64,000 bases of DNA from Salvelinus alpinus (GCF_045679555.1 NC_092091.1:83822657-83886656); one strand, 5' to 3'; shown: positions 1 to 12,911, numbered from the stretch's first letter. A program made the numbers and translations. The notes: generated from the sequence alone by a model not told the origin.

Positions 1-748
1 TTCAGCCTGCCTGGAGTGGCAGAGAAGGGTCTGTTTTAGCCTGCCTGGAGTAGCAGAGAAGGGTTTGTTTTAGCCTGCCTGGAGTGGTAGAGAAGGGTCT
101 GTTTTAGCCTGCCTGGAGTAGCAGAGAAGGGTTTGTTTTAGCCTGCCTGGAGTGGCAGAGAAGGGTCTGTTTTAGCCTGCCTGGAGTGGTAGAGAAGGGT
201 CTGTTTTAGCCTGCCTGGAGTGGCAGAGAAGGGTCTGTTTTAGCCTGCCTGGAGTGGCAGAGAAGGGTCTGTTTTAGCCTGCCTGGAGTAGCAGAGAAGG
301 GTCTGTTTTAGCCTGCCTGGAGTAGCAGAGAAGGGTCTGTTTTAGCCTGCCTGGAGTAGCAGAGAAGGGTCTGTTTTAGCCTGCCTGGAGTGGCAGAGAA
401 GGGTCTGTTTTAGCCTGCCTGGAGTGGCAGAGAAGGGTCTGTTTTAGCCTGCCTGGAGTGGCAGAGAAGGGTCTGTTTTAGCCTGCCTGGAGTGGCAGAG
501 AAGGGTCTGTTTTAGCCTGCCTGGAGTGGCAGAGAAGGGTCTGTTTTAGCCTGCCTGGAGTGGCAGAGAAGGGTCCGTTTTAGCCTGCCTGGAGTGGCAG
601 AGAAGGGTCTGTTTTAGCCTGCCTGGAGTGGCAGAGAAGGGTCTGTTTTAGCCTGCCTGGAGTGGCAGAGAAGGGTCTGTTTTAGCCTGCCTGGAGTGGC
701 AGAGAAGGGTTTGTTTTAGCCTGCCTGGAGTGGCAGAGAAGGGTTTGC
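1..748. repeat. 34-bp minisatellite, about 22 copies, running off the left edge
   Basis: Direct reading shows a 34-bp unit built around GCCTGCCTGGAGTGGCAGAG followed by AAGGGTCTGTTTTA. Copies differ mainly at three sites (TGGCAG/TAGCAG/TGGTAG, TCTG/TTTG, one TCCG). The array starts before the window and ends near 748 where it passes into non-repetitive sequence. No coding signal is seen. Confidence 0.95.
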
Positions 749-930
749 ACTTTTGAGGACTTTTCTATTGGTTCCAATGCAACAGGCAAAAATATTTCAA
801 CTAGAACTTGAACCCAGGTCTGTACAGCGTACAGTGTACAGTGAATATTTCACATTTTCACACATTTAAAAATAAACAATGTGGAATAAATGGAATCCAT
901 AAAATACTGAGTCTTTCAATCTTTCCAAAA
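749..930. other. Non-repetitive spacer between two minisatellites
   Basis: About 180 bp of AT-rich sequence with no ORF, RNA gene or recognised repeat. It separates the 34-bp and 35-bp arrays. Confidence 0.7.
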
Positions 931-1549
931 TGGTGCGTGTGTCTACACAAACTGAACTGACAAGATGGTGTAAGTGTCTACACAAACTGAACTGACAAGA
1001 TGGTGTAAGTGTCTACACAAACTGAACTGACAAGATGGTGTAAGTGTCTACACAAACTGAACTGACAAGATGGTGTAAGTGTCTACACAAACTGAACTGA
1101 CAAGATGGTGTAAGTGTCTACACAAACTGAACTGACAAGATGGTGTAAGTGTCTACACAAACTGAACTGACAAGATGGTGTATGTGTCTACACAAACTGA
1201 ACTGACAAGATGGTGTAAGTGTCTACACAAACTAAACTGACAAGATGGTGTATGTGTCTACACAAACTGAACTGACAAGATGGTGTAAGTGTCTACACAA
1301 ACTGAACTGACAAGATGGTGTAAGTGTCTACACAAACTAAACTGACAAGATGGTGTATGTGTCTACACAAACTGAACTGACAAGATGGTGTAAGTGTCTA
1401 CACAAACTGAACTGACAAGATGGTGTATGTGTCTACACAAACTGAACTGACAAGATGGTGTAAGTGTCTACACAAACTAAACTGACAAGATGGTGTATGT
1501 GTCTACACAAACTGAACTGACAAGATGGTGTAAGTGTCTACACAAACTG
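931..1549. repeat. 35-bp minisatellite, about 17.5 copies
   Basis: The unit is TGGTGTAAGTGTCTACACAA followed by ACTGAACTGACAAGA (35 bp). Variants are GTAAGT/GTATGT and CTGAACTG/CTAAACTG. The GTATGT and CTAAACTG variants recur at regular multi-unit spacing in the distal half, a sign of multi-unit duplication. Confidence 0.95.
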
Positions 1550-1596
1550 GACCGCCGGTGGCATCGACAGTTGAAATAGCAGAAGAACACTGTCGC

Positions 1597-4500
1597 CACC
1601 GTGCTCTCTAACCAAGGTGTCACCGTGCTCTCTAACCAAGGTGCCACCGTGCTCTCTAACCAAGGTGCCACCGTGCTCTCCAACCAAGGTGCCACCGTGC
1701 TCTCTAACCAAGGTGCCACCGTGCCCTCTAACCAAGGTGCCACCGTGCTCTCCAACCAAGGTGCCACCGTGCTCTCTAACCAAGGTGCCACCGTGCTCTC
1801 TAACCAAGGTGCCACCGTGCTCTCTAACCAAGGTGTCACCGTGCTCTCTAACCAAGGTGCCACCGTGCTCTCTAACCAAGGTGCCACCGTGCCCTCTAAC
1901 CAAGGTGCCACCGTGCTCTCCAACCAAGGTGCCACCGTGCTCTCCAACCAAGGTGCCACCGTGCTCTCCAACCAAGGTGCCACCGTGCTCTCCAACCAAG
2001 GTGCCACCGTGCTCTCCAACCAAGGTGCCACCGTGCTCTCCAACCAAGGTGCCACCGTGCTCTCTAACCAAGGTGCCACCGTGCTCTCTAACCAAGGTGC
2101 CACCGTGCCCTCTAACCAAGGTGTCACCGTGCTCTCTAACCAAGGTGCCACCGTGCTCTCTAACCAAGGTGCCACCGTGCTCTCTAACCAAGGTGTCACC
2201 GTGCTCTCTAACCAAGGTGCCACCGTGCTCTCTAACCAAGGTGCCACCGTGCTCTCTAACCAAGGTGCCACCGTGCTCTCTAACCAAGGTGCCACCGTGC
2301 CCTCTAACCAAGGTGCCTCCGTGCCCTCTAACCAAGGTGCCACCGTGATCTCTAACCAAGGTGCCACCGTGCTCTCTAACCAAGGTACCACCGTGCTCTC
2401 TAACCAAGGTGCCACCGTGCTCTCTAACCAAGGTGTCACCGTGCTCTCTAACCAAGGTGTCACCGTGCTCTCTAACCAAGGTGCCACCGTGCTCTCTAAC
2501 CAAGGTGCCACCGTGCTCTCTAACCAAGGTGCCACCGTGCTCTCTAACCAAGGTGCCACCGTGCCCTCTAACCAAGGTACCACCGTGCCCTCTAACCAAG
2601 GTACCACCGTGCCCTCTAACCAAGGTACCACCGTGCCCTCTAACCAAGGTGCCACCGTGCTCTCTAACCAAGGTGCCACCGTGCTCTCTAACCAAGGTGT
2701 CACCGTGCTCTCTAACCAAGGTGTCACCGTGCTCTCTAACCAAGGTGTCACCGTGCCCTCTAACCAAGGTGTCACCGTGCTCTCTAACCAAGGTGTCACC
2801 GTGCCCTCTAACCAAGGTGCCACCGTGCTCTCTAACCAAGGTGTCCCCGTGCCCTATAACCAAGGTGCCACCGTGCTCTCTAACCAAGGTGTCACCGTGC
2901 TCTCTAACCAAGGTGCCACCGTGCCCTCTAACCAAGGTGCCACCGTGCCCTCTAACCAAGGTGTCACCGTGCCCTCTAACCAAGGTGTCACCGTGCCCTC
3001 TAACCAAGGTGTCACCGTGCTCTCTAACCAAGGTGTCACCGTGCTCTCTAACCAAGGTGCCACCGTGCCCTCTAACCAAGGTGTCACCGTGCCCTCCAAC
3101 CAAGGTGTCACTGTGCTCTCTAACCAAGGTGCCACCGTGCCCTCTAACCAAGGTGCCACCGTGCTCTCTAACCAAGGTGCCACCGTGCTCTCTAACCAAG
3201 GTGCCACCGTGCTCTCTAACCAAGGTGTCCCCGTGCCCTCTAACCAAGGTGCCACCGTGCTCTCCAACCAAGGTGTCACCGTGCTCTCTAACCAAGGTGT
3301 CACCGTGCCCTCTAACCAAGGTGCCACCGTGCTCTCTAACCAAGGTGTCCCCGTGCCCTCTAACCAAGGTGCCACCGTGCTCTCTAACCAAGGTGTCACC
3401 GTGCTCTCTAACCAAGGTGCCACCGTGCCCTCTAACCAAGGTGCCACCGTGCCCTCTAACCAAGGTGTCACCGTGCCCTCTAACCAAGGTGCCACCGTGC
3501 TCTCTAACCAAGGTGTCACCGTGCTCTCTAACCAAGGTGTCACCGTGCTCTCTAACCAAGGTGCCACCGTGCCCTCTAACCAAGGTGTCACCGTGCCCTC
3601 CAACCAAGGTGTCACTGTGCTCTCTAACCAAGGTGCCACCGTGCCCTCTAACCAAGGTGCCACCGTGCTCTCTAACCAAGGTGCCACCGTGCTCTCTAAC
3701 CAAGGTGCCACCGTGCTCTCTAACCAAGGTGTCCCCGTGCCCTCTAACCAAGGTGCCACCGTGCTCTCCAACCAAGGTGCCACCGTGCTCTCTAACCAAG
3801 GTGTCCCCGTGCCCTCTAACCAAGGTGCCACCGTGCTCTCCAACCAAGGTGCCACCGTGCTCTCCAACCAAGGTGCCACCGTGCCCTCTAACCAAGGTGT
3901 CACCGTGCCCTCTAACCAAGGTGCCACCGTGCTCTCTAACCAAGGTGCCACCGTGCTCTCTAACCAAGGTGCCACCGTGCTCTCTAACCAAGGTGCCACC
4001 GTGCTCTCTAACCAAGGTGCCACCGTGCTCTCTAACCAAGGTGCCACCGTGCTCTCTAACCAAGGTGCCACCGTGCTCTCTAACCAAGGTGCCACCGTGC
4101 TCTCTAACCAAGGTGCCACCGTGCCCTCTAACCAAGGTGCCACCGTGCTCTCTAACCAAGGTGCCACCGTGCCCTCTAACCAAGGTGCCACCGTGCTCTC
4201 TAACCAAGGTGCCACCGTGCTCTCTAACCAAGGTGCCACCGTGCCCTCTAACCAAGGTGCCACCGTGCTCTCTAACCAAGGTGCCACCGTGCTCTCTAAC
4301 CAAGGTGCCACCGTGCTCTCTAACCAAGGTGCCACCGTGCTCTCTAACCAAGGTGTCACCGTGCTCTCTAACCAAGGTGTCACCGTGCTCTCTAACCAAG
4401 GTGCCACCGTGCTCTCTAACCAAGGTGCCACCGTGCCCTCTAACCAAGGTGCCACCGTGCTCTCCAACCAGGTGCCACCGTGCCCTCTAACCAAGGTGCC

Positions 4501-4690
4501 ACCGTGCTCTCCAACCAAGGTGCCACCGTGCCCTCTAACCAAGGTGCCACCGTGCCCTCTAACCAAGGTGCCACCGTGCCCTCTAACCAAGGTGCCACCG
4601 TGCCCTCTAACCAAGGTGCCACCGTGCCCTCTAACCAAGGTGCCACCGTGCCCTCTAACCAAGGTGCCACCGTGCTCTCTAACCAAGGTG
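1597..4690. repeat. 24-bp minisatellite, about 129 copies
   Basis: The unit is CACCGTGCTCTCTAACCAAG followed by GTGC. Four sites vary: GTGCC/GTGTC, GCTC/GCCC, TCTAACC/TCCAACC and rare GTACC. Because 24 is a multiple of 3 and the unit has no stop codon, several frames on both strands stay open for 0.7-3 kb. One base is missing at about 4470 (CAACCAGGTG instead of CAACCAAGGTG), which shifts all frames without otherwise affecting the array, as expected for non-coding DNA. Confidence 0.95.
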
Positions 4691-5135
4691 CATTAAGGGG
4701 CGAATCCTAGACGTCCACTTAAGTACCATTTTCATCTCGTCTCCCATTGAGATCAATGCAAGTGAAGAAAGACAAAGACACGTATGATACACCAGAGTTT
4801 GAACACGATGTGGTAAAAGATCAATGTATCTGTTACAAACGTATCATACAATATGACTTCATATTGAGTATTACAAGTGTACGATATAGGATTGGCATTC
4901 AAGCCCTCCTCCTGTACACACTGGTAGACTGAACTGCATTTCAGCCAGGCTTTTCACCTGACTCTGACAGTCCATCACCACGTCCAGCTAAAATGTCACT
5001 ACCTTTATTTAGCTGGAGCACAAAGGTGAACAGCCAGGGTTAGCGAGGATGCTAATCCGTCAGCCAAGTTGATCAAAACTGGTGGCACGCCAACACTAGC
5101 ACAACATCATTTTAGTTGTTTACCACCTGGCTGGG
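4691..5135. other. Unannotated spacer
   Basis: Moderately AT-rich sequence between arrays. It holds only short chance ORFs (for example 61 codons at 4747-4932) with no recognisable domain. No RNA gene or repeat was recognised. Confidence 0.6.
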
Positions 5136-5385
5136 TGTCCTCAGTGTGTGTGTGTGTGTCCTCAGTGTGTGTGTGTGTGTGTGTGGCTAGGCCATGTCAT
5201 CAGACCTGGTAATTTTCCTCTATTCAAAGCACCCAGCAGGTTGAGGCTAGGACAGGGAGCCAACTGTGGTAGAGAGACCTCAGGGGGGGGCTTCTATAAC
5301 CATGGTTGGGTTGGGTTTCAATCTCTGAGGGAAAACGTTTGAGTGGTGGGAAAGAAAAAGGCTTGTGTAAGTGTGAGTTTCACAC

Positions 5386-5826
5386 AGTGTGTCTGGTTGG
5401 TTGAAAGGTCAGTGTGTCTGGTTGGTTGAAAGGCCAGTGTGTCTGGTTGGTTGAAAGGCCAGTGTATCTGGTTGGTTGAAAGGCCAGTGTGTCTGGTTGG
5501 TTGAAAGGCCAATGTGTCTGGTTGGTTGAAAGGCCAATGTGTCTGGTTGGTTGAAAGGCCAGTGTGTCTGGTTGGTTGAAAGGCCAGTGTGTCTGGTTGG
5601 TTGAAAGGCCAGTGTGTCTGGTTGGTTGAAAGGCCAGTGTGTCTGGTTGGTTGAAAGGCCAGTGTGTCTGGTTGGTTGAAAGGCCAGTGTGTCTGGTTGG
5701 TTGAAAGGCCAGTGTGTCTGGTTGGTTGAAAGGCCAGTGTGTCTGGTTGGTTGAAAGGCCAGTGTGTCTGGTTGGTTGAAAGGCCAGTGTGTCTGGTTGG
5801 TTGAAAGGCCAATGTATCTTGTTGGA
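5386..5826. repeat. 25-bp minisatellite, block 1 (about 17 copies)
   Basis: The unit is GTGTGTCTGGTTGGTTGAAA followed by GGCCA. Copies vary at AGTGTGTCT/AATGTGTCT/AGTGTATCT. The block ends in a poly-G run and GT microsatellite that belong to the second copy of the 704-bp duplication. The minus strand is open in several frames but only because the unit lacks stops. Confidence 0.93.
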
Positions 5827-5856
5827 AGGGGGGGGGGGGGGGGGTATGTGTGCCCT

Positions 5857-5890
<34 letters not shown>

Positions 5891-6089
5891 CTAGGCCATG
5901 TCATCAGACCTAGTAATTTTCCTCTATTCAAAGCACCCAGCAGGTTGAGGCTCGGACAGGGAGCCAACTGTGGTAGAGAGACCTCAGGGGGGGGCTTCTA
6001 TAACCATGGTTGGGTTGGGTTTCAATCTCTGAGGGAAAACGTTTGAGTGGTGGGAAAGAAAAAGGCTTGTGTAAGTGTGAGTTTCACAC

Positions 6090-6390
6090 AGTGTGTCTGG
6101 TTGGTTGAAAGGCCAATGTGTCTGGTTGGTTGAAAGGCCAGTGTATCTGGTTGGTTGAAAGGCCAATGTGTCTGGTTGGTTGAAAGGCCAGTGTATCTGG
6201 TTGGTTGAAAGGCCAGTGTGTCTGGTTGGTTGAAAGGCCAGTGTGTCTGGTTGGTTGAAAGGCCAGTGTGTCTGGTTGGTTGAAAGGCCAATGTGTCTGG
6301 TTGGTTGAAAGGCCAATGTGTCTGGTTGGTTGAAAGGCCAGTGTGTCTGGTTGGTTGAAAGGCCAGTGTATCTGGTTGGTTGAAAGGCCA
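6090..6390. repeat. 25-bp minisatellite, block 2 (about 12 copies)
   Basis: Same 25-bp unit as the block at 5386, sitting at the corresponding place in the second copy of the 704-bp duplication. Copy number differs between blocks (about 17 versus 12), so the arrays changed length after, or during, the duplication. Confidence 0.93.
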
Positions 6391-7040
6391 CAGATAGAAG
6401 AGCAGGAGGGTTAGATAGGGTGACTGTGGCAAGACACACACATAACAAACACATAACACACACTGTATGAGGGCCACTGTGGTAGTAAGACACAAAAATA
6501 CACCCTGACTGAAGGTTAGAATTTAGAAGACTAGTGCCATGGTTGTGGGTTCAACTTCCCCCAAAGATCACACACACACACTAGCCTACTAAAATAGGTT
6601 AAGCAGGTAGGAGCCAGGGTAACGTTAAGGAATGTCTAGGTGGGTGACAAGACACACTGAAATATAACCCGTCTCAAGGATGGATGTTAGAAGAGTAGGA
6701 GGGTAACTTTGTGGTGTGTGTTGGTGTGTAACTTCCTGGAGTGTCTGTGGTAAGAAGAGGTGCTGAAATACAGAAAGGCTTCAGAACTCTATGTACTCTG
6801 GGTAAAAAGTTCTCTGAATGACTGTAATTGGCATGTCAGCCAGCCACAGTCAACAAGATACAACTCCTATGCTGACATCTGTGCTCCCACAGGTTACAAA
6901 CTGACAATAAGACTCTCACATGTTGCAGACTGGGGACATTTAAAAATACATTTGTCACAGCATATCAAGTTACATGAAGTCCTCTTTTACCAGAGCAGAG
7001 AACTGGGTTGAACTCTAACCACACCAGGTAGTGTTACGTT
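6391..7040. other. Unannotated spacer
   Basis: About 650 bp with scattered degenerate copies of motifs such as AAGACACA and GGAGGGTAACTT, perhaps a decayed repeat. No supported gene. A 83-codon ORF at 6760-7011 shows no recognisable domain. Confidence 0.55.
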
Positions 7041-7042
7041 CT

Positions 7043-7143
7043 GTAGCCTGGTCCCAGATCTGTTTGTGCCTTCTCCTTATGGTGTCAACAAGCACAGTAG
7101 GAATTGGCAACACAGCACAAACAGATCTGGCAACAGGCTATTG
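7043..7143. mobile_element. Palindromic salmonid-type short element (MITE-like)
   Basis: An inverted repeat is visible: GTAGCCTGGTCCCAGATCTG at the left and CAGATCTGGCAACAGGCTA at the right, with TTTGTGC and GCACAAA just inside. I recognise this CCTGGTCCCAGATCTG-type hairpin as a dispersed repeat of salmonid genomes. The right arm has diverged. Confidence 0.6.
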
Positions 7144-7334
7144 TTACTGTGGATCAGACATCCCTTTAATTTATGAGACCACATCCACTTCCTTAACTCT
7201 GATACAAAATGACTGTCCTCCTCATAAACAACATGCTAAAGGGAAAGTGCACCTGCAAGCTGTTCCTGCTACCTGGAGTCAATTTAAAAACTCTACCTAC
7301 ATGTTCATATTGCCTCAGTTGCATCGACTAACCG

Positions 7335-8195
7335 GTGCCCCCTGTATATAGTCTCCACATTGACTCTGTACCGGTACCCCCTGTATATAGCCTCCACATT
7401 GACTCTGTACCGGTACCCCCTGTATATAGCCTCCACATTGACTCTGTACCAATACCCCCTGTATATAGCCTCCACATTGACTCTGTACCAGTACCCCCTG
7501 TATATAGCCTCCACATTGTACCGGTACCCCCTGTATATAGCCTCCACATTGACTCTGTACCGGTACCCCCTGTATATAGCCTCCACATTGACTCTGTACC
7601 AGTACCCCCTGTATATAGCCTCCACATTGACTCTGTACCAGTACCCCCTGTATATAGCCTCCACATTGTACCGGTACCCCCTGTATATAGCCTCCACATT
7701 GACTCTGTACCAGTACCCCCTGTATATAGCCTCCACATTGACTCTGTACCAGTACCCCCTGTATATAGCCTCCACATTGTACCGGTACCCCCTGTATATA
7801 GCCTCCACATTGACTCTGTACCAGTACCCCCTGTATATAGCCTCCACATTGACTCTGTACCAGTACCCCTGTATATAGCCTCCACATTGACTCTGTACCA
7901 GTACCCTCTGTATATAGCCTCCACATTGACTCTGTACCGGTACCCCCTGTATATAGCCTCCACATTGACTCTGTACCAGTACCCCCTGTATATAGCCTCC
8001 ACATTGACTCTGTACCGGTACCCCTGTATATAGCCTCCACATTGACTCTGTACCGGTACCCCCTGTATATAGCCTCCACATTGACTCTGTACAGGTACCC
8101 CCTGTATCTAGCCTCCATATTGACTCTGTACCGGTACCCCCTGTATAAAGCCTCCACATTGTCCCGGTACCCCCTGTATATAGCTTCCACATTGA
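7335..8195. repeat. 39-bp minisatellite, about 21-22 copies
   Basis: The unit is CTGTATATAGCCTCCACATT followed by GACTCTGTACCGGTACCCC. A shorter version lacking ACTCTG appears four times at related positions, and single-C losses appear at about 7867 and 8021. 39 is a multiple of 3, so stop-free frames appear on both strands. Confidence 0.94.
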
Positions 8196-8816
8196 CTCAT
8201 AAGTAGGAAAAGGGTTTATTAATGTTATCCATGAGTTAATCTGGCTCTGGGTAAGTACGAAAAGGGTTTATTAATGTTATCCATGAGTTAATCTGGCTCT
8301 GGGTAAGTAGGAAAAGGGTTTATTAATGTTATCCATGAGTTAATCTGACTCTGGGTAAGTAGGAAAAGGGTTTATTAATGTTATCCATGAGTTAATCTGA
8401 CTCTGGGTAAATAGGGAAAGGGTTTATTCATGTTATGAGTTAATCTGACTCTGGGTAAGTAGGAAAAGGGTTATTAATGTTATGAGTTAATCTGGCTCTG
8501 GGTAAGTAAGAAAATGGTTTATTAATGTTATGAGTTAATCTGACTCTGGGTAAGTAGGAAAAGGGTTATTAATGTTATGAGTTAATCTGGCTCTGGGTAA
8601 GTAGGAAAAGGGTTTATTAATGTTATGAGTTAATCTGACTCTGGGTAAGTAGGAAAAGGGTTTTTAATGTTATCCATGAGTTAATCTGGCTCTGGGTAAG
8701 TAGGAAAATGGTTTATTAATGTTATGAGTTAATCTGACTCTGGGTAAGTAGGAAAAGTGTTTATTAATGTTATGAGTTAATCTGACTCTGGGTAAGTAGG
8801 AAAAGGGTTTATTAAT
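8196..8816. repeat. 47-52-bp minisatellite, about 12 copies
   Basis: The unit runs TAAGTAGGAAAAGGGTTTAT, TAATGTTATCCATGAGTTAA, TCTGGCTCTGGG. Later copies lack TCCA after GTTA, giving a shorter unit. GGCTC/GACTC variants alternate. Confidence 0.92.
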
Positions 8817-9032
8817 TGCCAAAATGTCGCACTATTCCTTTAAGGAGGAAATACAGAAGGCTACATCTAGTGTTTTTGAAGTGAGCCATTGTAAATATAG
8901 ACAAACTAACCTCAAAGGATTAAGGAAATATATATATATATATATATAAATAAATATCCTGTTTTTTATAATGTACCGCCACACCTTTTATTGGAATAAG
9001 GTATGAAGCCATTGTGACACTTGGCAGACCTA

Positions 9033-9079
<47 letters not shown>

Positions 9080-9596
9080 CTGACATGGTGACAGAGGAGG
9101 TGAAGGCAGTCAACTGGTGCTAGTTGAGTCATAGGAACACATTGGTTTAGGGCTGAATGTCAGAATAACACCCGCACGCCTGGCCGCATGCACACAGCAG
9201 TACGGCAGAGGGCTGGCTGACAACGCTCTATCGTCTGCCAATCTGCCAGACAGGCTCAGAAACACATCGATATGTCAACATGTTGGCCTTGGGATTCAAC
9301 TCACTGCTCCTAGCGGGCATCTGTCTGTCTGTGTGTCTGCCTGCCTGTCTGTGTGTCTGTCTGTCTGTCTGTGTGTCTGTCTGTGACCACAGTACACTGG
9401 GTGATTCCCAGGGATTAAGATAAGAAGCTGTATTTTATCTGAGGAGAAGACAGAAGGGGAAAAGGAGGAGGAGAGAGAGGAGGAGGGAGGAGAGAGAGGA
9501 GGACAGAGAGGGTGGAGAAGGACAGGAAAACGGGCCCCATTCAACAGCAACACAACAGACATCAGCACTCTGGGGCCAAAAGATGGTCCTCCTTTC
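8817..9596. other. Spacer with microsatellites: (TA)n, (GT)n, (TGTC)n and a GA-rich tract
   Basis: Simple repeats visible are TA at about 8928-8947, GT at about 9033-9076, TGTC/TGTG at about 9320-9385, and a purine-rich tract at about 9440-9530. No gene recognised. Confidence 0.75.
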
Positions 9597-9597
9597 A

Positions 9598-12500
9598 GAA
9601 CATCACACAGCTACTTGTAGAACATCATACAGCTACTTGTAGAACATCATACAGCTACTTGTAGAACGCTGACACAGCTACTTGTAGAACATCATACAGC
9701 TACTTGTAGAACATCATACAGCTACTTGTAGAACATCATACAGCTACTTGTAGAACGCTGACACAGCTACTTGTAGAACATCATACAGCTACTTGTAGAA
9801 CATCATACAGCTACTTGTAGGACATCATACAGCTACTTGTAGAACATCATACAGCTACTTGTAGAACATCATACAGCTACTTGTAGAACGCTGACACAGC
9901 TACTTGTAGAACATCATACAGCTACTTGTAGAACGCTGACACAGCTACTTGTAGAAGGCTGACACAGCTACTTGTAGAAGGCTGACACAGCTACTTGTAG
10001 AAGGCTGACACAGCTACTTGTAGAAGGCTGACACAGCTACTTGTAGAAGGCTGACACAGCTACTTGTAGAACGCTGACACAGCTACTTGTAGAACGCTGA
10101 CACAGCTACTTGCAGAACGCTGACACAGCTACTTGTAGAACGCTGACACAGCTACTTGTAGAACGCTGACACAGCTACTTGTAGAACGCTGACACAGCTA
10201 CTTGTAGAAGGCTGACACAGCTACTAGTAGAACATCATACAGCTACTTGCAGAACGCTGACACAGCTACTTGCAGAACGCTGACACAGCTACTTGTAGAA
10301 CGCTGACACAGCTACTTGTAGAACGCTGACACAGCTACTTGTAGAAGGCTGACACAGCTACTAGTAGAACATCATACAGCTACTTGCAGAACGCTGACAC
10401 AGCTACTTGTAGAACGCTGACACAGCTACTTATAGAACGCTGACACAGCTACTTGTAGAACGCTGACACAGCTACTAGTAGAAGGCTGACACAGCTACTT
10501 ATAGAACACTGACACAGCTACTTATAGAACGCTGACACAGCTACTTGTAGAACACTGACACAGCTACTTGTAGAACGCTGACACAGCTACTTATAGAACA
10601 CTGACACAGCTACTTATAGAACGCTGACACAGCTACTTATAGAACGCTGACACAGCTACTTATAGAACGCTGACACAGCTACTTGTAGAACGCTGACACA
10701 GCTACTAGTAGAACGCTGACACAGCTACTTGTAGAACGCTGACACAGCTACTTGTAGAACGCTGACACAGCTACTTATAGAACACTGACACAGCTACTTG
10801 TAGAACGCTGACACAGCTACTTGTAGAACGCTGACACAGCTACTTGTAGAACGCTGACACAGCTACTTGTAGAACGCTGACACAGCTACTTGTAGAACGC
10901 TGACACAGCTACTTGTAGAACGCTGACACAGCTACTTGTAGAACGCTGACACAGCTACTTGTAGAACGCTGACACAGCTACTTGTAGAACGCTGACACAG
11001 CTACTTGTAGAACGCTGACACAGCTACTTGTAGAACGCTGACACAGCTACTTGTAGAACGCTGACACAGCTACTTGTAGAACACTGACACAGCTACTTGT
11101 AGAACGCTGACACAGCTACTTATAGAACGCTGACACAGCTACTAGTAGAACGCTGACACAGCTACTTGTAGAACGCTGACACAGCTACTTGTAGAACGCT
11201 GACACAGCTACTAGTAGAACGCTGACACAGCCACTTGTAGAACGCTGACACAGCTACTAGTAGAACGCTGACACAGCTACTTGTAGAACGCTGACACAGC
11301 TACTTATAGAACGCTGACACAGCTACTAGTAGAACGCTGACACAGCTACTTATAGAACGCTGACACAGCTACTTGTAGAACGCTGACACAGCTACTTATA
11401 GAACGCTGACACAGCTACTTGTAGAACGCTGACACAGCCACTTGTAGAACGCTGACACAGCTACTAGTAGAACGCTGACACAGCCACTTGTAGAACGCTG
11501 ACACAGCTACTTGTAGAACGCTGACACAGCTACTTGTAGAACGCTGACACAGCTACTAGTAGAACGCTGACACAGCTACTTGTAGAACGCTGACACAGCT
11601 ACTTATAGAACGCTGACACAGCTACTTGTAGAACGCTGACACAGCTACTTGTAGAACGCTGACACAGCTACTAGTAGAACGCTGACACAGCTACTAGTAG
11701 AACGCTGACACAGCTACTTGTAGAACGCTGACACAGCTACTTGTAGAAGGCTGACACAGCTACTTGTAGAACGCTGACACAGCTACTTGTAGAACGCTGA
11801 CACAGCTACTTGTAGAAGGCTGACACAGCTACTTGTAGAACGCTGACACAGCTACTTATAGAACGCTGACACAGCTACTTATAGAACGCTGACACAGCTA
11901 CTAGTAGAAGGCTGACACAGCTACTTGTAGAACGCTGACACAGCTACTTGTAGAAGGCTGACACAGCTACTTGTAGAACGCTGACACAGCTACTTGTAGA
12001 ACGCTGACACAGCTACTTATAGAACGCTGACACAGCTACTTGTAGAACGCTGACACAGCTACTTGTAGAACGCTGACACAGCTACTAGTAGAAGGCTGAC
12101 ACAGCTACTTGTAGAACGCTGACACAGCTACTTGTAGAAGGCTGACACAGCTACTTGTAGAAGGCTGACACAGCTACTTGTAGAACGCTGACACAGCTAC
12201 TTGTAGAAGGCTGACACAGCTACTTATAGAACGCTGACACAGCTACTAGTAGAAGGCTGACACAGCTACTTGTAGAACGCTGACACAGCTACTTGTAGAA
12301 GGCTGACACAGCTACTTGTAGAACGCTGACACAGCTACTTATAGAACGCTGACACAGCTACTAGTAGAAGGCTGACACAGCTACTTGTAGAACGCTGACA
12401 CAGCTACTTGTAGAAGGCTGACACAGCTACTTGTAGAACGCAGACACAGCTACTTATAGAACGCTGACACAGCTACTTGTAGAACGCTGACACAGCTACT

Positions 12501-12911
12501 TGTAGAAGGCTGACACAGCTACTTGTAGAACGCAGACACAGCTACTTATAGAACGCTGACACAGCTACTTGTAGAACGCTGACACAGCTACTTGTAGAAG
12601 GCTGACACAGCTACTTGTAGAACGCTGACACAGCTACTTATAGAACGCTGACACAGCTACTAGTAGAAGGCTGACACAGCTACTTGTAGAACGCTGACAC
12701 AGCTACTTGTAGAAGGCTGACACAGCTACTTGTAGAACGCAGACACAGCTACTTATAGAACGCTGACACAGCTACTTGTAGAACGCAGACACAGCTACTT
12801 ATAGAACACTGACACAGCTACTTATAGAACACTGACACAGCTACTTGTAGAACGCTGACACAGCTACTTGTAGAACGCTGACACAGCTACTTGTAGAACA
12901 CTGACACAGCT
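9598..12911. repeat. 22/23-bp minisatellite, about 144 copies
   Basis: The unit is ACAGCTACTTGTAGAACGCT followed by GAC. Early copies use AACATCAT in place of AACGCTGAC and are 22 bp. Variant classes are CTTGTAG, CTTATAG, CTAGTAG, CTTGCAG, and AACGCTG, AAGGCTG, AACACTG, AACGCAG. Blocks of the same variant order recur near 12.2-12.8 kb, indicating multi-unit duplication. Confidence 0.95.

Larger units (their letters stand above)
5136..6391. repeat. Tandem segmental duplication, offset 704 bp
   Basis: The block with a GT microsatellite, GGCTAGGCCATGTCATCAG, a run of G, CTTCTATAACCATGG and the start of a 25-bp repeat array occurs at about 5140-5400 and again at about 5844-6104. Matching landmarks (GGCTAG at 5185 and 5889; first array unit at 5386 and 6090) give an offset of exactly 704 bp. 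Only a few substitutions separate the copies, for example CCTGGTAATT versus CCTAGTAATT. Confidence 0.9.

Noticed and set aside
1477-4710. Overlapping ORFs on both strands over the 24-bp array (up to 1031 codons), looking like a repetitive secreted protein
   Set aside because: Repeat length is a multiple of three with no stops; several frames on both strands are open at once. A one-base loss at about 4470 is tolerated, and no signal peptide or splice context supports a gene.
9598-12911. CRISPR-like array of short direct repeats
   Set aside because: There are no unique spacers: the 23-bp unit is directly repeated with point variants, in a vertebrate genome. The same applies to the other arrays.
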